40,022 nt of DNA from Bacteroidales bacterium (GTDB lineage: Bacteria > Bacteroidota > Bacteroidia > Bacteroidales > UBA12170), in contig JAOZUW010000006.1 of assembly GCA_029938465.1 (NCBI GenBank), positions 1 to 40,022 on the forward strand, in the 5' to 3' direction. The notes beneath the pieces are model-generated. The model saw only the letters and a list, made by a program, of their open reading frames with translations, did not search any database and was not told the origin of the DNA. Below are positions 1 through 9,430 of this stretch, one piece after another. The translations under genes were made by a program, and so were the position numbers. Numbering within the stretch: the first letter of the stretch is position 1; each line of letters starts with the position of its first letter.

Positions 1-5
1 GGTAT

Positions 6-39
6 AAAAAAAGCTTGCAACATAAAATATTGTAAGCTT
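6..39 (-). terminator. Intrinsic terminator of the tRNA-Tyr transcript
   Basis: On the minus strand a 10-bp stem (39-30 with 20-11, one G-U pair) and a 9-base loop are followed by a T run (12-6). It lies just past the 3' end of tRNA-Tyr, so it should end that transcript. Confidence 0.75.
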
Positions 40-47
40 AAAAGGGG

Positions 48-129
48 TGGGGAGAGGAGGATTCGAACCTCCGAAGGCTTCGCCAACAGATTTACAGTCT
101 GCCCCATTTGACCGCTCTGGAATCTCCCC
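48..129 (-). tRNA. tRNA-Tyr (anticodon GTA)
   Basis: The minus strand folds as a class II tRNA. The 7-bp acceptor stem is GGGGAGA with TCTCCCC. The anticodon arm is CAGACTGTAAATCTG with anticodon GTA. A long variable arm follows (GGCGAAGCC region), then a T arm with the GGTTCGAATCC core and discriminator base A. The long variable arm plus GTA identifies tRNA-Tyr, which decodes UAC and UAU. The bases after the discriminator are CCC, so the CCA end does not appear to be fully encoded and would be added after transcription. Confidence 0.95.
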
Positions 130-146
130 AATATTTTTAAGAACGA

Positions 147-197
147 GCCGATGAACGGATTTTAACCACTGATTCTGATCAACGTCACTACATCGGC
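147..197 (-). pseudogene. tRNA-like acceptor/T-arm minihelix, probable tRNA-Thr remnant
   Basis: The minus strand reads as a 7-bp acceptor stem (GCCGATG at 197-191 with CATCGGC at 153-147). The usual T-A follows at positions 8-9. A 5-bp T stem with a 7-base loop (AGTGG, TTAAAAT, CCGTT, at 170-154) abuts the 3' acceptor strand exactly as in a normal tRNA. The D and anticodon arms are missing: only 18 bases stand in their place, and no anticodon is readable. The acceptor sequence resembles a threonine tRNA. The simplest reading is a tRNA-Thr that lost its middle, but it sits in the tRNA-Tyr leader and could still fold and be processed. Confidence 0.55.
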
Positions 198-232
198 ATT
201 TATCACCTTTAAATCTTCATAAAAAAGCGGTG

Positions 233-262
233 CAAAAGTAGCCAAGAATTTTAATATTACAA
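233..262 (-). promoter_or_regulatory. Bacteroidota-type promoter of the tRNA-Tyr transcript
   Basis: On the minus strand TTG (262-260), 19 bases and TACTTTTG (240-233) match the Bacteroidota consensus. Transcription should start about 8-10 bases downstream, so the minihelix and tRNA-Tyr share one primary transcript. Confidence 0.7.
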
Positions 263-332
263 GTAAATTTAAAAAAAAATGAAATAGTTACTATTTTTTT
301 TAAAATTCATTCGGATTTTTTATAAAATAAAC

Positions 333-340
333 TATTTTTG
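333..340 (+). promoter_or_regulatory. -7 element TATTTTTG upstream of the TPR protein gene
   Basis: TATTTTTG fits TAnnTTTG and lies 21 bases before the ATG at 362. No good -33 TTG is seen at the right spacing. Its position argues against the earlier TTG codon at 338 as the translation start, because that codon overlaps the element. Confidence 0.5.
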
Positions 341-361
341 CACTTCAAAAAAATATATATA

Positions 362-1057
362 ATGGCTCAATCAAAAAATACTAACGATCAAACTGAAGAA
401 AGATTTGAAGCAGTAGAAGAAGCTTTGTCTAAATCGGAACAAATAATTGAAAAACACCAACAAAGTATTCTAACTATAATAGGTGTAGTAGTTTTAATAG
501 TAGTAGTGTATTTTGCTTTTGATAAATACTATCTACAACCACAAGAAAAAGAAGCTCAAATAGAAATGGCTCAAGCTGAAAACTTTTTCGCACAAGATTC
601 TGTGAACATTGCCCTTAACGGACAAGACGAACACTTAGGCTTTCTTGATATTATTGACGAATATGGAATGACTAAAAGTGCAAACTTAGCTCATTATTAT
701 GCAGGTATTTGTTATCTTAAATTAGGAGAATACCAAAATGCCATTGATTATTTAAAAGGTTTTAGTGCCAACGATTTAGTAGTAGCTCCAATGGCTATGG
801 GTGCCATTGCCGATGCTTATATGGAACTTGGAGAAACTGATAAAGCAATAAATTACTATTTAGATGCTGCAAATCAAGGTGTAAATGATTTTACTTCGCC
901 TTTATTTTTGCAAAAAGCAGCTTGGGCTTACGAAAGTCAGGGTGATTTTGAAAAAGCTTTAAACATGCAAAAACGTATTAGTAAGGAATTTGCCAATACA
1001 ACAGAGGGTAGAGAAGCAAAGAAATATATTAGCTATTTAGAAGAAAAAATAAAATAG
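362..1057 (+). CDS. Membrane-anchored tetratricopeptide repeat protein
   Basis: 231 residues from the ATG at 362. A charged N-terminus of about 38 residues is followed by one transmembrane segment (about 39-58, ILTIIGVVVLIVVVYFAF). The rest is a TPR region facing the periplasm (LAHYYAGICYLKLGEYQNAIDYL, MGAIADAYMELGETDKAINYYLDAA, and a third repeat near the end). This N-in, single-pass, TPR-out layout resembles YfgM-type proteins that assist secreted proteins at the Sec translocon; that role is an inference from architecture only. The start was chosen because the upstream TTG overlaps a promoter element. A strong terminator follows, so the gene is probably transcribed alone. Confidence 0.8.
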   Translation: MAQSKNTNDQTEERFEAVEEALSKSEQIIEKHQQSILTIIGVVVLIVVVYFAFDKYYLQPQEKEAQIEMAQAENFFAQDSVNIALNGQDEHLGFLDIIDEYGMTKSANLAHYYAGICYLKLGEYQNAIDYLKGFSANDLVVAPMAMGAIADAYMELGETDKAINYYLDAANQGVNDFTSPLFLQKAAWAYESQGDFEKALNMQKRISKEFANTTEGREAKKYISYLEEKIK

Positions 1058-1080
1058 TTATTATACTAAAAATATTTAGG

Positions 1081-1113
1081 AATACCTGAACTTAATTGTT
1101 TAGGTATTTTTTT
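1081..1113 (+). terminator. Intrinsic terminator after the TPR protein gene
   Basis: A 10-bp stem (1081-1090 with 1099-1108, one G-U pair) and an 8-base loop run into a T tract. It separates the TPR gene from fmt. Confidence 0.75.
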
Positions 1114-1120
1114 ATATCTG

Positions 1121-1128
1121 TATATTTG
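1121..1128 (+). promoter_or_regulatory. -7 element TATATTTG upstream of fmt
   Basis: TATATTTG matches TAnnTTTG and lies 24 bases before the fmt ATG. A TTG at 1096-1098 is 22 bases upstream, slightly long for the -33 element and inside the preceding terminator. Confidence 0.5.
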
Positions 1129-1152
1129 CAAGTAAATTTTAAGAAATATTTG

Positions 1153-2142
1153 ATGAAAAATAGGGAAGATTTACGTATTGTTTTTATGGGTACACCTGAA
1201 TTTGCGGTTTCTAGTTTAGATGCTTTATATAACAACGGATATAATATTGTTGGTGTGATTACAACCGCTGATAAAAAAGCTGGGCGAGGAAAAAAACTGC
1301 AGATCTCTGCTGTAAAAAAGTATGCACAAGAAAAGCAAATTAAAGTATTAACTCCTTTAAATCTAAAAGATCCTGGTTTTTTAATAGAACTACAAGCACT
1401 AAAGGCAGATTTGCAAATTGTAGTGGCTTTTCGTATGCTCCCAAAACAAGTATGGGATATGCCACTTATGGGTACATTTAATTTGCATGCATCCCTTTTG
1501 CCACAATATCGTGGTGCAGCTCCTATTAATTATGCCATTATTAATGGCGAAAAACAAACTGGAGTAACTACTTTTTTGCTAGACCAAAAAATAGATACTG
1601 GTAAAATCATCAAACAAGAAAGATGTGATATCTCTTCTACAGAAACAGCAGGAGGCCTTCATGATAAATTGATGCTACTGGGTGCTCAATTAGTTATAGA
1701 AACAGTAGAGTTAATTAGACAAGACAAGGCTATTGCTGTTGATCAGGAAGGATTTAGCGATACGATTCAATTAAAGACAGCTTCGAAAATATATAAAGAT
1801 GATTGCTTGATAAATTGGAATCAAGATGCCAAAATTATTTATAATTTTATTCGTGGTTTAAGCCCATATCCTGCAGCATGGACTTATTTGAATAATAAAT
1901 CACAAAAAGAAGCCATAACTATGAAAATTTATGCAGCTTCTATCGTTGAAAGTATAAATAATATAGAAATTGGCAATATCTATAGTGATGGTAAAAACTA
2001 TCTTAGAGTAAAAACAATGGATCATAGCATTGATATATTGGAATTACAGCTTCAAGGAAAAAAAAGAATGCCAGTTGCTGATTTTTTACGAGGTTTTCAA
2101 TATAATACAAACTTAACATATTCAACCTCCTCAAAGCCTTAG
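1153..2142 (+). CDS. fmt: Methionyl-tRNA formyltransferase
   Basis: 329 residues. The enzyme formylates Met-tRNAfMet with 10-formyltetrahydrofolate for translation initiation in the cytoplasm. The N-terminal formyltransferase domain starts with RIVFMGTPEFAV. It carries the family signature FNLHASLLPQYRGAAP with the catalytic Asn and His near residues 110-112. The matching Asp lies in LDQKIDTG (about 144-148). The C-terminal domain (about 210-329) includes the usual INW and IRGLSPYPAAW region. The ATG at 1153 starts just before the conserved strand; an upstream TTG at 1096 lies before the -7 element and was rejected. Length is normal for the family (about 315). Confidence 0.96.
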   Translation: MKNREDLRIVFMGTPEFAVSSLDALYNNGYNIVGVITTADKKAGRGKKLQISAVKKYAQEKQIKVLTPLNLKDPGFLIELQALKADLQIVVAFRMLPKQVWDMPLMGTFNLHASLLPQYRGAAPINYAIINGEKQTGVTTFLLDQKIDTGKIIKQERCDISSTETAGGLHDKLMLLGAQLVIETVELIRQDKAIAVDQEGFSDTIQLKTASKIYKDDCLINWNQDAKIIYNFIRGLSPYPAAWTYLNNKSQKEAITMKIYAASIVESINNIEIGNIYSDGKNYLRVKTMDHSIDILELQLQGKKRMPVADFLRGFQYNTNLTYSTSSKP

Positions 2143-2228
2143 TAGGCACTAGAAAGCGTTTTATTAGTCTGTTTTATTAACAAAAATGCATAATTATTAA
2201 GTTTTTATTTAAAAAAGGGCTGTAATAC

Positions 2229-2258
2229 TTGTTTTTCTAGTATTATCCGTTATATTTG
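2229..2258 (+). promoter_or_regulatory. Bacteroidota promoter of the HU gene
   Basis: TTG (2229-2231), exactly 19 bases, then TATATTTG (2251-2258). The start codon is 41 bases further on. It is one of the best consensus matches in the window. Confidence 0.75.
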
Positions 2259-2299
2259 CAATAGTGAAAAATTAAATGTGTTAATTAAAATCTTACAAA

Positions 2300-2572
2300 A
2301 TGAACAAAGCAGAATTAGTTGAAGCAATGGCTAATGAATCAGGTTTAACAAAAGCTGATGCAAAAAAAGCTCTAGACTCTTTTATCAAATCTACAAGTGG
2401 TGCTCTTGCAAAAGGTGATCGCGTAGCATTGGTAGGTTTTGGGTCTTTCTCAGTAACCATGAGAGAAGCTAGAAAAGGTAGAAATCCACAAACTGGAAAA
2501 GAGATTATGATAGCAGCTAAAAAAGTTATCAAGTTTAAGCCAGGTAGTGAGTTAGCAGACAATGTAAAATAA
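2300..2572 (+). CDS. HU family DNA-binding protein
   Basis: 90 residues, the standard size for HU. This nucleoid protein binds and bends DNA as a dimer. The sequence starts MNKAELVEAMANESGLTKADAKKALD, the helical dimerisation part. It continues with GDRVALVGFGSFSVTMREARKGRNPQTGKEI, which holds the beta arm with the RNPQTG tip (about 60-66). It ends in VIKFKPGSELADNVK. HU rather than IHF is likely because the arm and length fit HU and no partner gene is present; the exact paralogue cannot be assigned. The gene has its own strong promoter and a terminator, so it is monocistronic. Confidence 0.95.
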   Translation: MNKAELVEAMANESGLTKADAKKALDSFIKSTSGALAKGDRVALVGFGSFSVTMREARKGRNPQTGKEIMIAAKKVIKFKPGSELADNVK

Positions 2573-2593
2573 TTTTTACATTATTTGTATTAT

Positions 2594-2626
2594 AAAAAAA
2601 ATCCTGATTTTCTCAGGATTTTTTTT
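2594..2626 (+). terminator. Bidirectional terminator between HU and clpC
   Basis: A 14-bp perfect stem (2594-2607 with 2613-2626) has the core ATCCTGA/TCAGGAT and A/T runs on both sides. It can end both the HU transcript and the converging clpC transcript. Confidence 0.85.
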
Positions 2627-2675
2627 ATGCACCAGTATTTAGGTTTACATTATACAATTGATTTAAATAGATCTT

Positions 2676-5234
2676 CTATTTCTTAATAATTTTTCGTTTC
2701 TTCCTTATTTTAATAGAAATCTTATCATCTTTTGTGCTGTAATCAATAGTAATAGTATCGCCTTTCTTAATTTTCGTTTTAATAATTTCCTCAGCTAATT
2801 CATCTTCAATATATTTTTGAATAGCACGCTTAAGCGGACGAGCACCAAAATGAGGATCCCAACCTTTTTCAGCTAAGAAATCTTTAGCTTTTCCTGTAAC
2901 TTTTACTTTATACCCAAGTTGATGAATACGACCATATAATCCTTGTAATTCTATCTCAATGATTTTATGTATATCTTCTCTTTCCAATTTATTGAAAACG
3001 ATCACATCATCTATTCTGTTTAAAAATTCGGGAGCAAAAGCCTTTTTTAGTGCATTCTCAATAACACCTTGTGCATAGGTCGATTTTCTGGATTTTTTAG
3101 CAGTAGTATTAAAACCTACACCAGAGCCAAAATCTTTAAGTTGCCTGCTTCCGATGTTAGAGGTCATAATGATAATGGTATTTTTAAAATCAACTTTTCT
3201 ACCAAAGCTGTCTGTTAGTTGCCCATCATCCAATACCTGTAATAACATATGAAAAACATCAGGATGTGCCTTTTCTATTTCGTCTAACAATACAATGGAG
3301 TAGGGCTTTCGGCGAACTTTCTCAGTCAACTGCCCACCTTCTTCATAACCAACGTATCCAGGAGGAGCTCCTACTAATCGGCTTACGGCAAATTTTTCCA
3401 TATACTCACTCATATCTACTCTAATCAGGGTGTCAGCAGAGTCAAACATATACTCAGCTAAAACTTTTGCCAGATAGGTTTTTCCTACACCTGTAGGACC
3501 TAAAAATATAAAGGTTCCAATGGGCTTATTAGGATCTTTTAAGCCTGCTCGGTTACGACGAATTGCCTTTGTAACTTTCTGAATAGCATCACTTTGACCA
3601 ATAACAGAATTGCCTAAATCAATTTCCATATTCATTAATTTATCGCTTTCATCTTGTGCGATTCGCTGAACAGGAACACCAGTCATCATAGCCACTACTT
3701 CAGCTACATCAATTTCATTAACTTCTTCTCTGTTTATTTGAGCTTCCTTTTCCCATCTTTTTTTTGCTTTATCTAAAGCTTCAAGCAACTCTCTTTCAGT
3801 ATCTCTTAGTTGAGCAGCTTGTTCAAACTGTTGTTGTTTTATTGCTTTCTTTTTCTCATTAACGGTACTCTCTATCTTATTTTCAACTGCAATAATATTG
3901 CTGGGCACATTCATATGAGTTAAATGTACTCGAGATCCTGCTTCATCTAATGCATCAATAGCCTTATCTGGTAAAAATCGATCACTAATATAGCGGTTGG
4001 TGAGCTGAACACAAGCATCTAAAGCAGCATCAGAGTATCTGACTAAGTGATGGTCTTCGTAGCGTTCTTTTATATTAATAAGAATAGCTTTGGTTTCTTC
4101 AGGAGTAGTAGCATCCACAATTATTTTTTGAAACCTTCTTTCTAATGCACCATCTTTTTCAATGTTTTGTCTATATTCATCTAATGTAGTAGCTCCAATA
4201 CATTGCAGTTCACCACGTGCCAATGCGGGCTTGAACATATTTGAGGCGTCTAAGGATCCACTGGCATTGCCAGCACCTACAATAGTATGTATTTCATCAA
4301 TAAATAAAATGATATTGGGATTTTTTGTCAATTCATTCAATATGGCTTTCATACGTTCTTCAAATTGCCCACGATATTTTGTGCCTGCAACAATAGAAGC
4401 TAAATCTAAGGTATATATTCTTTTATTAAATAATGCCCTGCTCACCTTACGGCTAATGATCCTAAGAGCTAATCCTTCTGCAATTGCCGATTTACCAACA
4501 CCAGGTTCTCCAATTAAGATAGGATTATTTTTCTTTCTTCGACTTAATATTTGAGCTATTCTTTCTAATTCTTTTTCACGACCTACGATAGGATCCAGTC
4601 TATCTTCTTCAGCCATCTTGGTTAAATCCCTACCAAAATTATCCAAAACAGGAGTAGCTGATTTGGTATCTGAAGATTTTTTTCCTGGAGTAGGTTTCTT
4701 TGAAGGACCTTTTTCGCCAGGGTCCGAAGCAAAACCACCAGGAATTTCATCCCGTATATCGTCTATTTTATCAATATTCTCTTCATTAGCATTAGCTTTA
4801 CTTTCATGCTCTGCAACCATTGTGCTAACTTGTGCATAATCAAGGTTGTTATTTTCGAGCATCTGACTTATCATATTATCAGGATCTTTAAGAATAGCCA
4901 ATAACAGATGTTCTGTTCCCACTAAAGTAGATTGAAATCGCCGGGCTTCTAAATAAGTCAATTTAATGATTCTTTCAGCTTGCCTGACAAAAGGAATATT
5001 ATTGGAGTTGTTAGGCTCTATTTCATTATTCCTTACTGTTTTTTCTACCTCGTCTCTTAATATATCTAAAGGTAAACCCATATCTGTCATCATTTGAACA
5101 GCTACACCATTGCCTTCTTTTATCATTCCAAGAAATAAATGTTCAATTCCTATATAGCTGTTTTTTAGTCGGATAGCCTCTTTTCGGCTATGCGTCAGTA
5201 CTTCCCTTACTTCGGGTGAGAATTTTGCTTCCAT
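2676..5234 (-). CDS. clpC: ClpC-type AAA+ unfoldase of the Clp protease
   Basis: 852 residues. This ATP-driven unfoldase feeds proteins to ClpP. It has two Clp_N repeats (about 1-72 and 80-145), then a linker rich in Gly, Lys and Ser. The first AAA+ module has Walker A GEPGVGKSA (about 242) and Walker B ILFIDEIH (about 311). A UVR-type coiled segment lies near 455-490. The second AAA+ module has Walker A GPTGVGKT (about 580), and the C-terminal D2-small domain ends in a basic tail (KIRKKRKIIKK). A VGF tripeptide near 705 matches the loop that docks on ClpP. The UVR motif and short M domain mark it as ClpC, not ClpB. It stands alone, convergent with HU and divergent from gyrA. Confidence 0.95.
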   Translation of the reverse strand: MEAKFSPEVREVLTHSRKEAIRLKNSYIGIEHLFLGMIKEGNGVAVQMMTDMGLPLDILRDEVEKTVRNNEIEPNNSNNIPFVRQAERIIKLTYLEARRFQSTLVGTEHLLLAILKDPDNMISQMLENNNLDYAQVSTMVAEHESKANANEENIDKIDDIRDEIPGGFASDPGEKGPSKKPTPGKKSSDTKSATPVLDNFGRDLTKMAEEDRLDPIVGREKELERIAQILSRRKKNNPILIGEPGVGKSAIAEGLALRIISRKVSRALFNKRIYTLDLASIVAGTKYRGQFEERMKAILNELTKNPNIILFIDEIHTIVGAGNASGSLDASNMFKPALARGELQCIGATTLDEYRQNIEKDGALERRFQKIIVDATTPEETKAILINIKERYEDHHLVRYSDAALDACVQLTNRYISDRFLPDKAIDALDEAGSRVHLTHMNVPSNIIAVENKIESTVNEKKKAIKQQQFEQAAQLRDTERELLEALDKAKKRWEKEAQINREEVNEIDVAEVVAMMTGVPVQRIAQDESDKLMNMEIDLGNSVIGQSDAIQKVTKAIRRNRAGLKDPNKPIGTFIFLGPTGVGKTYLAKVLAEYMFDSADTLIRVDMSEYMEKFAVSRLVGAPPGYVGYEEGGQLTEKVRRKPYSIVLLDEIEKAHPDVFHMLLQVLDDGQLTDSFGRKVDFKNTIIIMTSNIGSRQLKDFGSGVGFNTTAKKSRKSTYAQGVIENALKKAFAPEFLNRIDDVIVFNKLEREDIHKIIEIELQGLYGRIHQLGYKVKVTGKAKDFLAEKGWDPHFGARPLKRAIQKYIEDELAEEIIKTKIKKGDTITIDYSTKDDKISIKIRKKRKIIKK

Positions 5235-5278
5235 AAGCTTTTATTACAAAAATTTTAAAGTCCTTCAAAACTAGGAAA

Positions 5279-5286
5279 CAAAAGTA
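5279..5286 (-). promoter_or_regulatory. -7 element TACTTTTG upstream of clpC
   Basis: TACTTTTG on the minus strand, 44 bases before the clpC ATG. No convincing -33 TTG is seen at 19-21 bases, so only the -7 part is supported. Confidence 0.45.
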
Positions 5287-5469
5287 CAATGATTTTTCTT
5301 TTGTTAAGAGTTTTTTCAACAAGAACTTGTTAAAATTGTTTATTCTTTGGAAAGAAAAAGTCTGAAAACATATCAAGAAAATCCTTATCTTCGCCACCTA
5401 TTTATAGCATAGCTATTTTATAGAAATAACAAAGATTTTTTTACTACAGAAAATACATTATAATATTCT

Positions 5470-7998
5470 ATGAACGAAGGAGAAAGAATAATTAAGGTAA
5501 ACATTTCGGACCAAATGAAAGCGGCATATATTGATTACTCTATGTCGGTAATTGTGTCTAGAGCTTTACCCGATGTTCGTGATGGGCTTAAGCCTGTTCA
5601 CCGAAGAGTTTTATTTGGAATGCTTGATTTGGGTGTTTTATCCAATAAACCATATAAAAAATCAGCCAGAATAGTTGGAGAAGTACTAGGTAAGTATCAT
5701 CCACATGGCGATTCCTCTGTATATGATGCTATGGTACGTATGGCTCAAGATTGGTCATTACGTTATCCAATAGTCGATGGACAAGGAAACTTTGGCTCTA
5801 TAGATGGCGATAGCCCAGCAGCTATGCGTTATACTGAGGCCAGATTAAGAAAAGTATCGGAAGATATGTTAATAGATATCGAAAAAGAGACTGTTGATTT
5901 TCAATTCAATTTCGATGATACCTTAAAAGAGCCTACAGTTTTACCTACTCGAATCCCTAACCTTTTGGTAAATGGAACCTCTGGAATTGCAGTGGGAATG
6001 GCTACTAATATGGCTCCTCACAATTTAAGCGAGGTTATTGATGGTACTTTAGCTTATATAGAAAATAGAGATATTGATATAAGAGGCTTAATGGAGTATA
6101 TAAAAGCTCCTGATTTCCCTACTGGTGGTATCATTTACGGGTATGATGGAGTAATTAGTGCTTTTGAAACCGGAAGAGGTCGTATTGTTATGCGTGGTGA
6201 AACTCATATTGAAGAAACCAAGTCTGGTAGAGAAATGATTGTGGCCACTAGCGTCCCATATCAAGTGAATAAAGCCGAAATGATTAAAAGAACGGCTGAC
6301 TTAGTAAATGAGAAAAAAATTGTAGGGGTAAGTGATATTCGTGATGAATCAGATAGAGATGGTATTCGTGTGGTTTATGAACTTAAAAGGGATGCCAATA
6401 CAAATGTTGTATTAAATAAAATATATCAATATACAGCATTACAAACATCTTTTTCTGTTAATAACATCGCTCTTGTTAAAGGGCGTCCTGTTGCATTAAA
6501 TTTAAAGGATATCATTGTCCACTTTGTTGATCACCGCCATGATGTGGTTACCAGAAGAACAGAATATGAATTAAGACAAGCTGAAAAAAGAGCCCATATT
6601 TTAGAAGGGCTAATTATTGCATCAGATAATATTGATGAAGTGATTAAGATAATAAGAGCATCTCAAAATACAGAAGAAGCTCGCGGTGCTTTAGTGAAAA
6701 GATTTGAATTTTCCGATATCCAGTCCCGTGCCATCGTAGAAATGCGTTTGAGACAACTTACAGGGCTAGAGCAAGAAAAATTACGTCTGGAGTATGAAGA
6801 AATAATGAAAACCATTGAACATTTAAAAGATATACTAGATAGCTTAGAAATGAGAATGGATATTATTAAGGATGAACTCAAAGAAATAAAAGAAAAATAT
6901 GGAGATGAGCGTAAAAGTAAAATAGAATATAGTGCAGCTGATTTCCGTATAGAAGATACTATTCCAGATGATGATGTGTTGATAACCATATCTCATGCTG
7001 GCTATATGAAACGAACCAACTTGACAGAATATCGTCGTCAGGCTAGGGGAGGAAGAGGCGCAAAAGGATCTAGCACTAAGAATGAAGATTTCTTAGAACA
7101 TTTATTTGTGGCTAGCATGCATGATTATATGCTATTCTTTACCGAAAAAGGTCGATTATATTGGTTACGTGTATTTGAAATACCTGAAGGTGGTAGAACT
7201 ACTAAAGGTAGAGCTATTCAGAATATTATTAATATTCCGCCAGACGATAAAGTGAGAGCTTACATTAATACAAAAGATCTTAAAAATGAAGAGTATGTAA
7301 ATAGTAACTTTATTGTTCTAGCTACAAAAGGTGGTGTGATTAAGAAAACATCTTTAGCCTCTTATAGCCGACCAAGGATTAATGGTATTAATGCCATTAC
7401 TATTCGTGAAGGTGATACTTTATTGGAAGCCAAATTAACTAATGGTGAAAATGAAATTCTACTTGCTGTAAAAAGTGGTCGTGCTATTCGTTTTAATGAA
7501 CGTCATGTTCGTCCAATGGGAAGAAATGCTGCTGGAGTACGTGGTATCCGTTTAGATGATAAAGTTAAAAAAGACGAAGTAGTTGGTATGGTATGTTTAG
7601 AAAATAAAGATTACAATATCTTTGTTGTTTCTGAAAAAGGATACGGAAAACGCTCTTTATTAGAAGATTATAGAGAAACTAATAGGGGAGGTAAAGGAGT
7701 TAGAACTCTTAATGTAACAGAGAAGACTGGTCATTTGATAGCCATTAAAAATGTAGTTGATGATAATGATCTGATGATTATCAATAAGAGTGGTATTTTA
7801 ATCCGTATTCCTGTAAAACCAATCCGTGTGATGGGTCGTAATACTCAAGGAGTGAGGCTGATAAAGATTAAAGAAGGCGATAGTATTGCATCAGTTGCTA
7901 AGGTTGATGTAGAAGCTGAAGAGGAGGAAATATCTGAGGATGGCACAATTATTGAAAGTAATGATACAGATATTACAGAAGAGAATAGTACAGAATAA
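5470..7998 (+). CDS. gyrA: DNA gyrase subunit A
   Basis: 842 residues. GyrA is the breakage-reunion subunit that, with GyrB, introduces negative supercoils. The catalytic tyrosine is Y121 in AMRYTEARL. The quinolone pocket has S82 and D86 (GDSSVYD), the sensitive-type residues matching E. coli S83 and D87. The C-terminal beta-pinwheel begins near residue 500 and holds a GyrA box QARGGRG (524-530), which points to gyrase rather than topoisomerase IV ParC. It ends in a strongly acidic tail (about 818-842), a common regulatory feature of GyrA. The start ATG gives the usual short N-terminus before [19 protein letters not shown]. gyrB is not in the window. Confidence 0.96.
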   Translation: MNEGERIIKVNISDQMKAAYIDYSMSVIVSRALPDVRDGLKPVHRRVLFGMLDLGVLSNKPYKKSARIVGEVLGKYHPHGDSSVYDAMVRMAQDWSLRYPIVDGQGNFGSIDGDSPAAMRYTEARLRKVSEDMLIDIEKETVDFQFNFDDTLKEPTVLPTRIPNLLVNGTSGIAVGMATNMAPHNLSEVIDGTLAYIENRDIDIRGLMEYIKAPDFPTGGIIYGYDGVISAFETGRGRIVMRGETHIEETKSGREMIVATSVPYQVNKAEMIKRTADLVNEKKIVGVSDIRDESDRDGIRVVYELKRDANTNVVLNKIYQYTALQTSFSVNNIALVKGRPVALNLKDIIVHFVDHRHDVVTRRTEYELRQAEKRAHILEGLIIASDNIDEVIKIIRASQNTEEARGALVKRFEFSDIQSRAIVEMRLRQLTGLEQEKLRLEYEEIMKTIEHLKDILDSLEMRMDIIKDELKEIKEKYGDERKSKIEYSAADFRIEDTIPDDDVLITISHAGYMKRTNLTEYRRQARGGRGAKGSSTKNEDFLEHLFVASMHDYMLFFTEKGRLYWLRVFEIPEGGRTTKGRAIQNIINIPPDDKVRAYINTKDLKNEEYVNSNFIVLATKGGVIKKTSLASYSRPRINGINAITIREGDTLLEAKLTNGENEILLAVKSGRAIRFNERHVRPMGRNAAGVRGIRLDDKVKKDEVVGMVCLENKDYNIFVVSEKGYGKRSLLEDYRETNRGGKGVRTLNVTEKTGHLIAIKNVVDDNDLMIINKSGILIRIPVKPIRVMGRNTQGVRLIKIKEGDSIASVAKVDVEAEEEEISEDGTIIESNDTDITEENSTE

Positions 7999-8037
7999 AT
8001 TTTACCGTTTATAATAAAAAATAATAAATAGTTGAAG

Positions 8038-8060
8038 ATGTAAAGACTAAAGTTTTACAT
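8038..8060 (+). terminator. AT-rich hairpin after gyrA, possible weak terminator
   Basis: ATGTAAA (8038-8044) pairs with TTTACAT (8054-8060) around a 9-base loop. Only a broken T run follows. It overlaps a promoter-like TACATTTA (8056-8063), so it may instead be part of the next gene's control region. Confidence 0.3.
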
Positions 8061-8093
8061 TTAGTTTATTAAGCATTACAAAAACAATTAGAA

Positions 8094-9227
8094 ATGAAAA
8101 AAGTAATATTTTTAGCGGTTTTGTTTTTATCAGTAACATTGATAGCAAACGCCCAAAACAGTACAAGAACAACTGCTTATAACTATCTTAGAAAAGGGAA
8201 GTTGGATTTGGCAAAAGAAAACATTGATAAAGCTGTTGCAAACGAAAAGACAATGCATGATGCCAAAACTTGGTTTTATTATGGCAATACTTATATTCAG
8301 TTAGCTACAACGGATGATGAACAGTATAAAGATATTGATCCTGATGCTTTATTAAAAGCTTATGAAGGATATCAGAAGTGTATGGAGCTTGATGAAAAGA
8401 AAAGGTATTATGCTCAGACACTGCAAGATATGTTGGTCATTTCTAATAATTTTTATACCAAAGGTTTAACTCATTATAAGGCAGAAGAATATCCAGCTGC
8501 TTATGTGGATTTCTCTCAAGCTGTTGAAGTTAATAATGCACTGGATAATGTAGATACTTTAGCCATGTATGCTGCTGCAATGACTGCCTTTTCAGGAGAA
8601 ATGGATGTTGAAGCTAAAGCTGGGTATGAAGAATTGATTGAGATGAACTATGATAATGCTACCATATACAGCGACTTAGCTAATATCTATAAGAAAGAAG
8701 GTGATCTAGCCAAAGCAAAATTAGTATTGCAAGATGGTATTTCAAAATACCCTAACGAAGCAACCATATTATTTGCACAAATAAATATTTTATTAGAAGA
8801 GGAGAAACATGAAGAAGTAATAACTACTCTAAATAGAGCTATTGAATTAGCTCCTGAAAATTACACTTTGTATTTTGTTCAAGGTCAGTCTTACGAAAAA
8901 ATGAATGATTTTAATTCTGCTGAAGTTTCTTATCTTAAAGCATTGGAGATAAAAGCTGATTATTCAGATGCTCTTTTTAATCTAGGTGCTATTCATTATA
9001 ATAAAGCTGTTGAGATATATGCTCAGGCCAACGATTTGCCTTTAGATGCTGCTGAAGAATATGAAAAGATGACTAATACTGCAAAGAAAGATTTTTTAGA
9101 TGCGCAACCATATTTTGAGAAAGCTTTAGTTCAATTACCTGATGATAAAAATTTAATAAATTCATTAATAATGATTTATCAAAAGACTAATCAGTTAGAT
9201 AAACTTAGTGAATTGAAGAACAGATAG
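8094..9227 (+). CDS. Exported tetratricopeptide repeat protein
   Basis: 377 residues with a signal peptide (MKKVIFLAVLFLSVTLIANAQ, cut after about residue 20). Most of the rest is TPR helices: an early set (about 28-110) with TWFYYGNTYIQLA, and a later set (about 150-300) with YSDLANIYKKEGDLAKAKLVLQDGI and YFVQGQSYEKMNDFNSAEVSYLKALEI. No catalytic motif is visible. Such proteins act as scaffolds in the periplasm or at the outer membrane; the partner is unknown. It follows gyrA by 95 bases. An AT-rich hairpin and a promoter-like element lie between them, so co-transcription is uncertain. Confidence 0.8.
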   Translation: MKKVIFLAVLFLSVTLIANAQNSTRTTAYNYLRKGKLDLAKENIDKAVANEKTMHDAKTWFYYGNTYIQLATTDDEQYKDIDPDALLKAYEGYQKCMELDEKKRYYAQTLQDMLVISNNFYTKGLTHYKAEEYPAAYVDFSQAVEVNNALDNVDTLAMYAAAMTAFSGEMDVEAKAGYEELIEMNYDNATIYSDLANIYKKEGDLAKAKLVLQDGISKYPNEATILFAQINILLEEEKHEEVITTLNRAIELAPENYTLYFVQGQSYEKMNDFNSAEVSYLKALEIKADYSDALFNLGAIHYNKAVEIYAQANDLPLDAAEEYEKMTNTAKKDFLDAQPYFEKALVQLPDDKNLINSLIMIYQKTNQLDKLSELKNR

Positions 9228-9256
9228 TATTATTTAGAATAATAACTTATTCGATT

Positions 9257-9287
9257 AAGCCTAAGCATTTTATATGATTAGGCTTTT
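9257..9287 (+). terminator. Terminator after the exported TPR gene
   Basis: An 8-bp stem AAGCCTAA (9257-9264) with TTAGGCTT (9278-9285), with extra pairing inside the loop, is followed by T-rich sequence. Confidence 0.65.
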
Positions 9288-9399
9288 ACTTTTAATAATC
9301 TATTTAAAAAAGACCAATTCAAGTATTACCTTAGAATATTTAGAAAATAGGAAGGGTGATTCAAAACCTGCTATTTAACATAATATTAATTATAGGGCA

Positions 9400-9430
9400 T
9401 TTGAATACTAGTAAAAAGCCCGTATATTTG
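9400..9430 (+). promoter_or_regulatory. Consensus promoter of the His-rich protein and TonB receptor genes
   Basis: TTTG (9400-9403), 19 bases and TATATTTG (9423-9430) form a near-perfect Bacteroidota promoter. The element ends only 6 bases before the ATG at 9437, so the transcript should start at or very near the start codon. This implies a leaderless or nearly leaderless mRNA. Confidence 0.75.

Noticed and set aside
2293-2562. A full-length minus-strand frame opposite the HU gene.
   Set aside because: HU is certain on the plus strand, with promoter and terminator. The opposite frame has no family signature and no promoter of its own.
5470-7998. Reading the topoisomerase as ParC (topoisomerase IV subunit A).
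   Set aside because: A GyrA box QARGGRG lies at residues 524-530 and the acidic tail is typical of GyrA, so gyrase is the better call.
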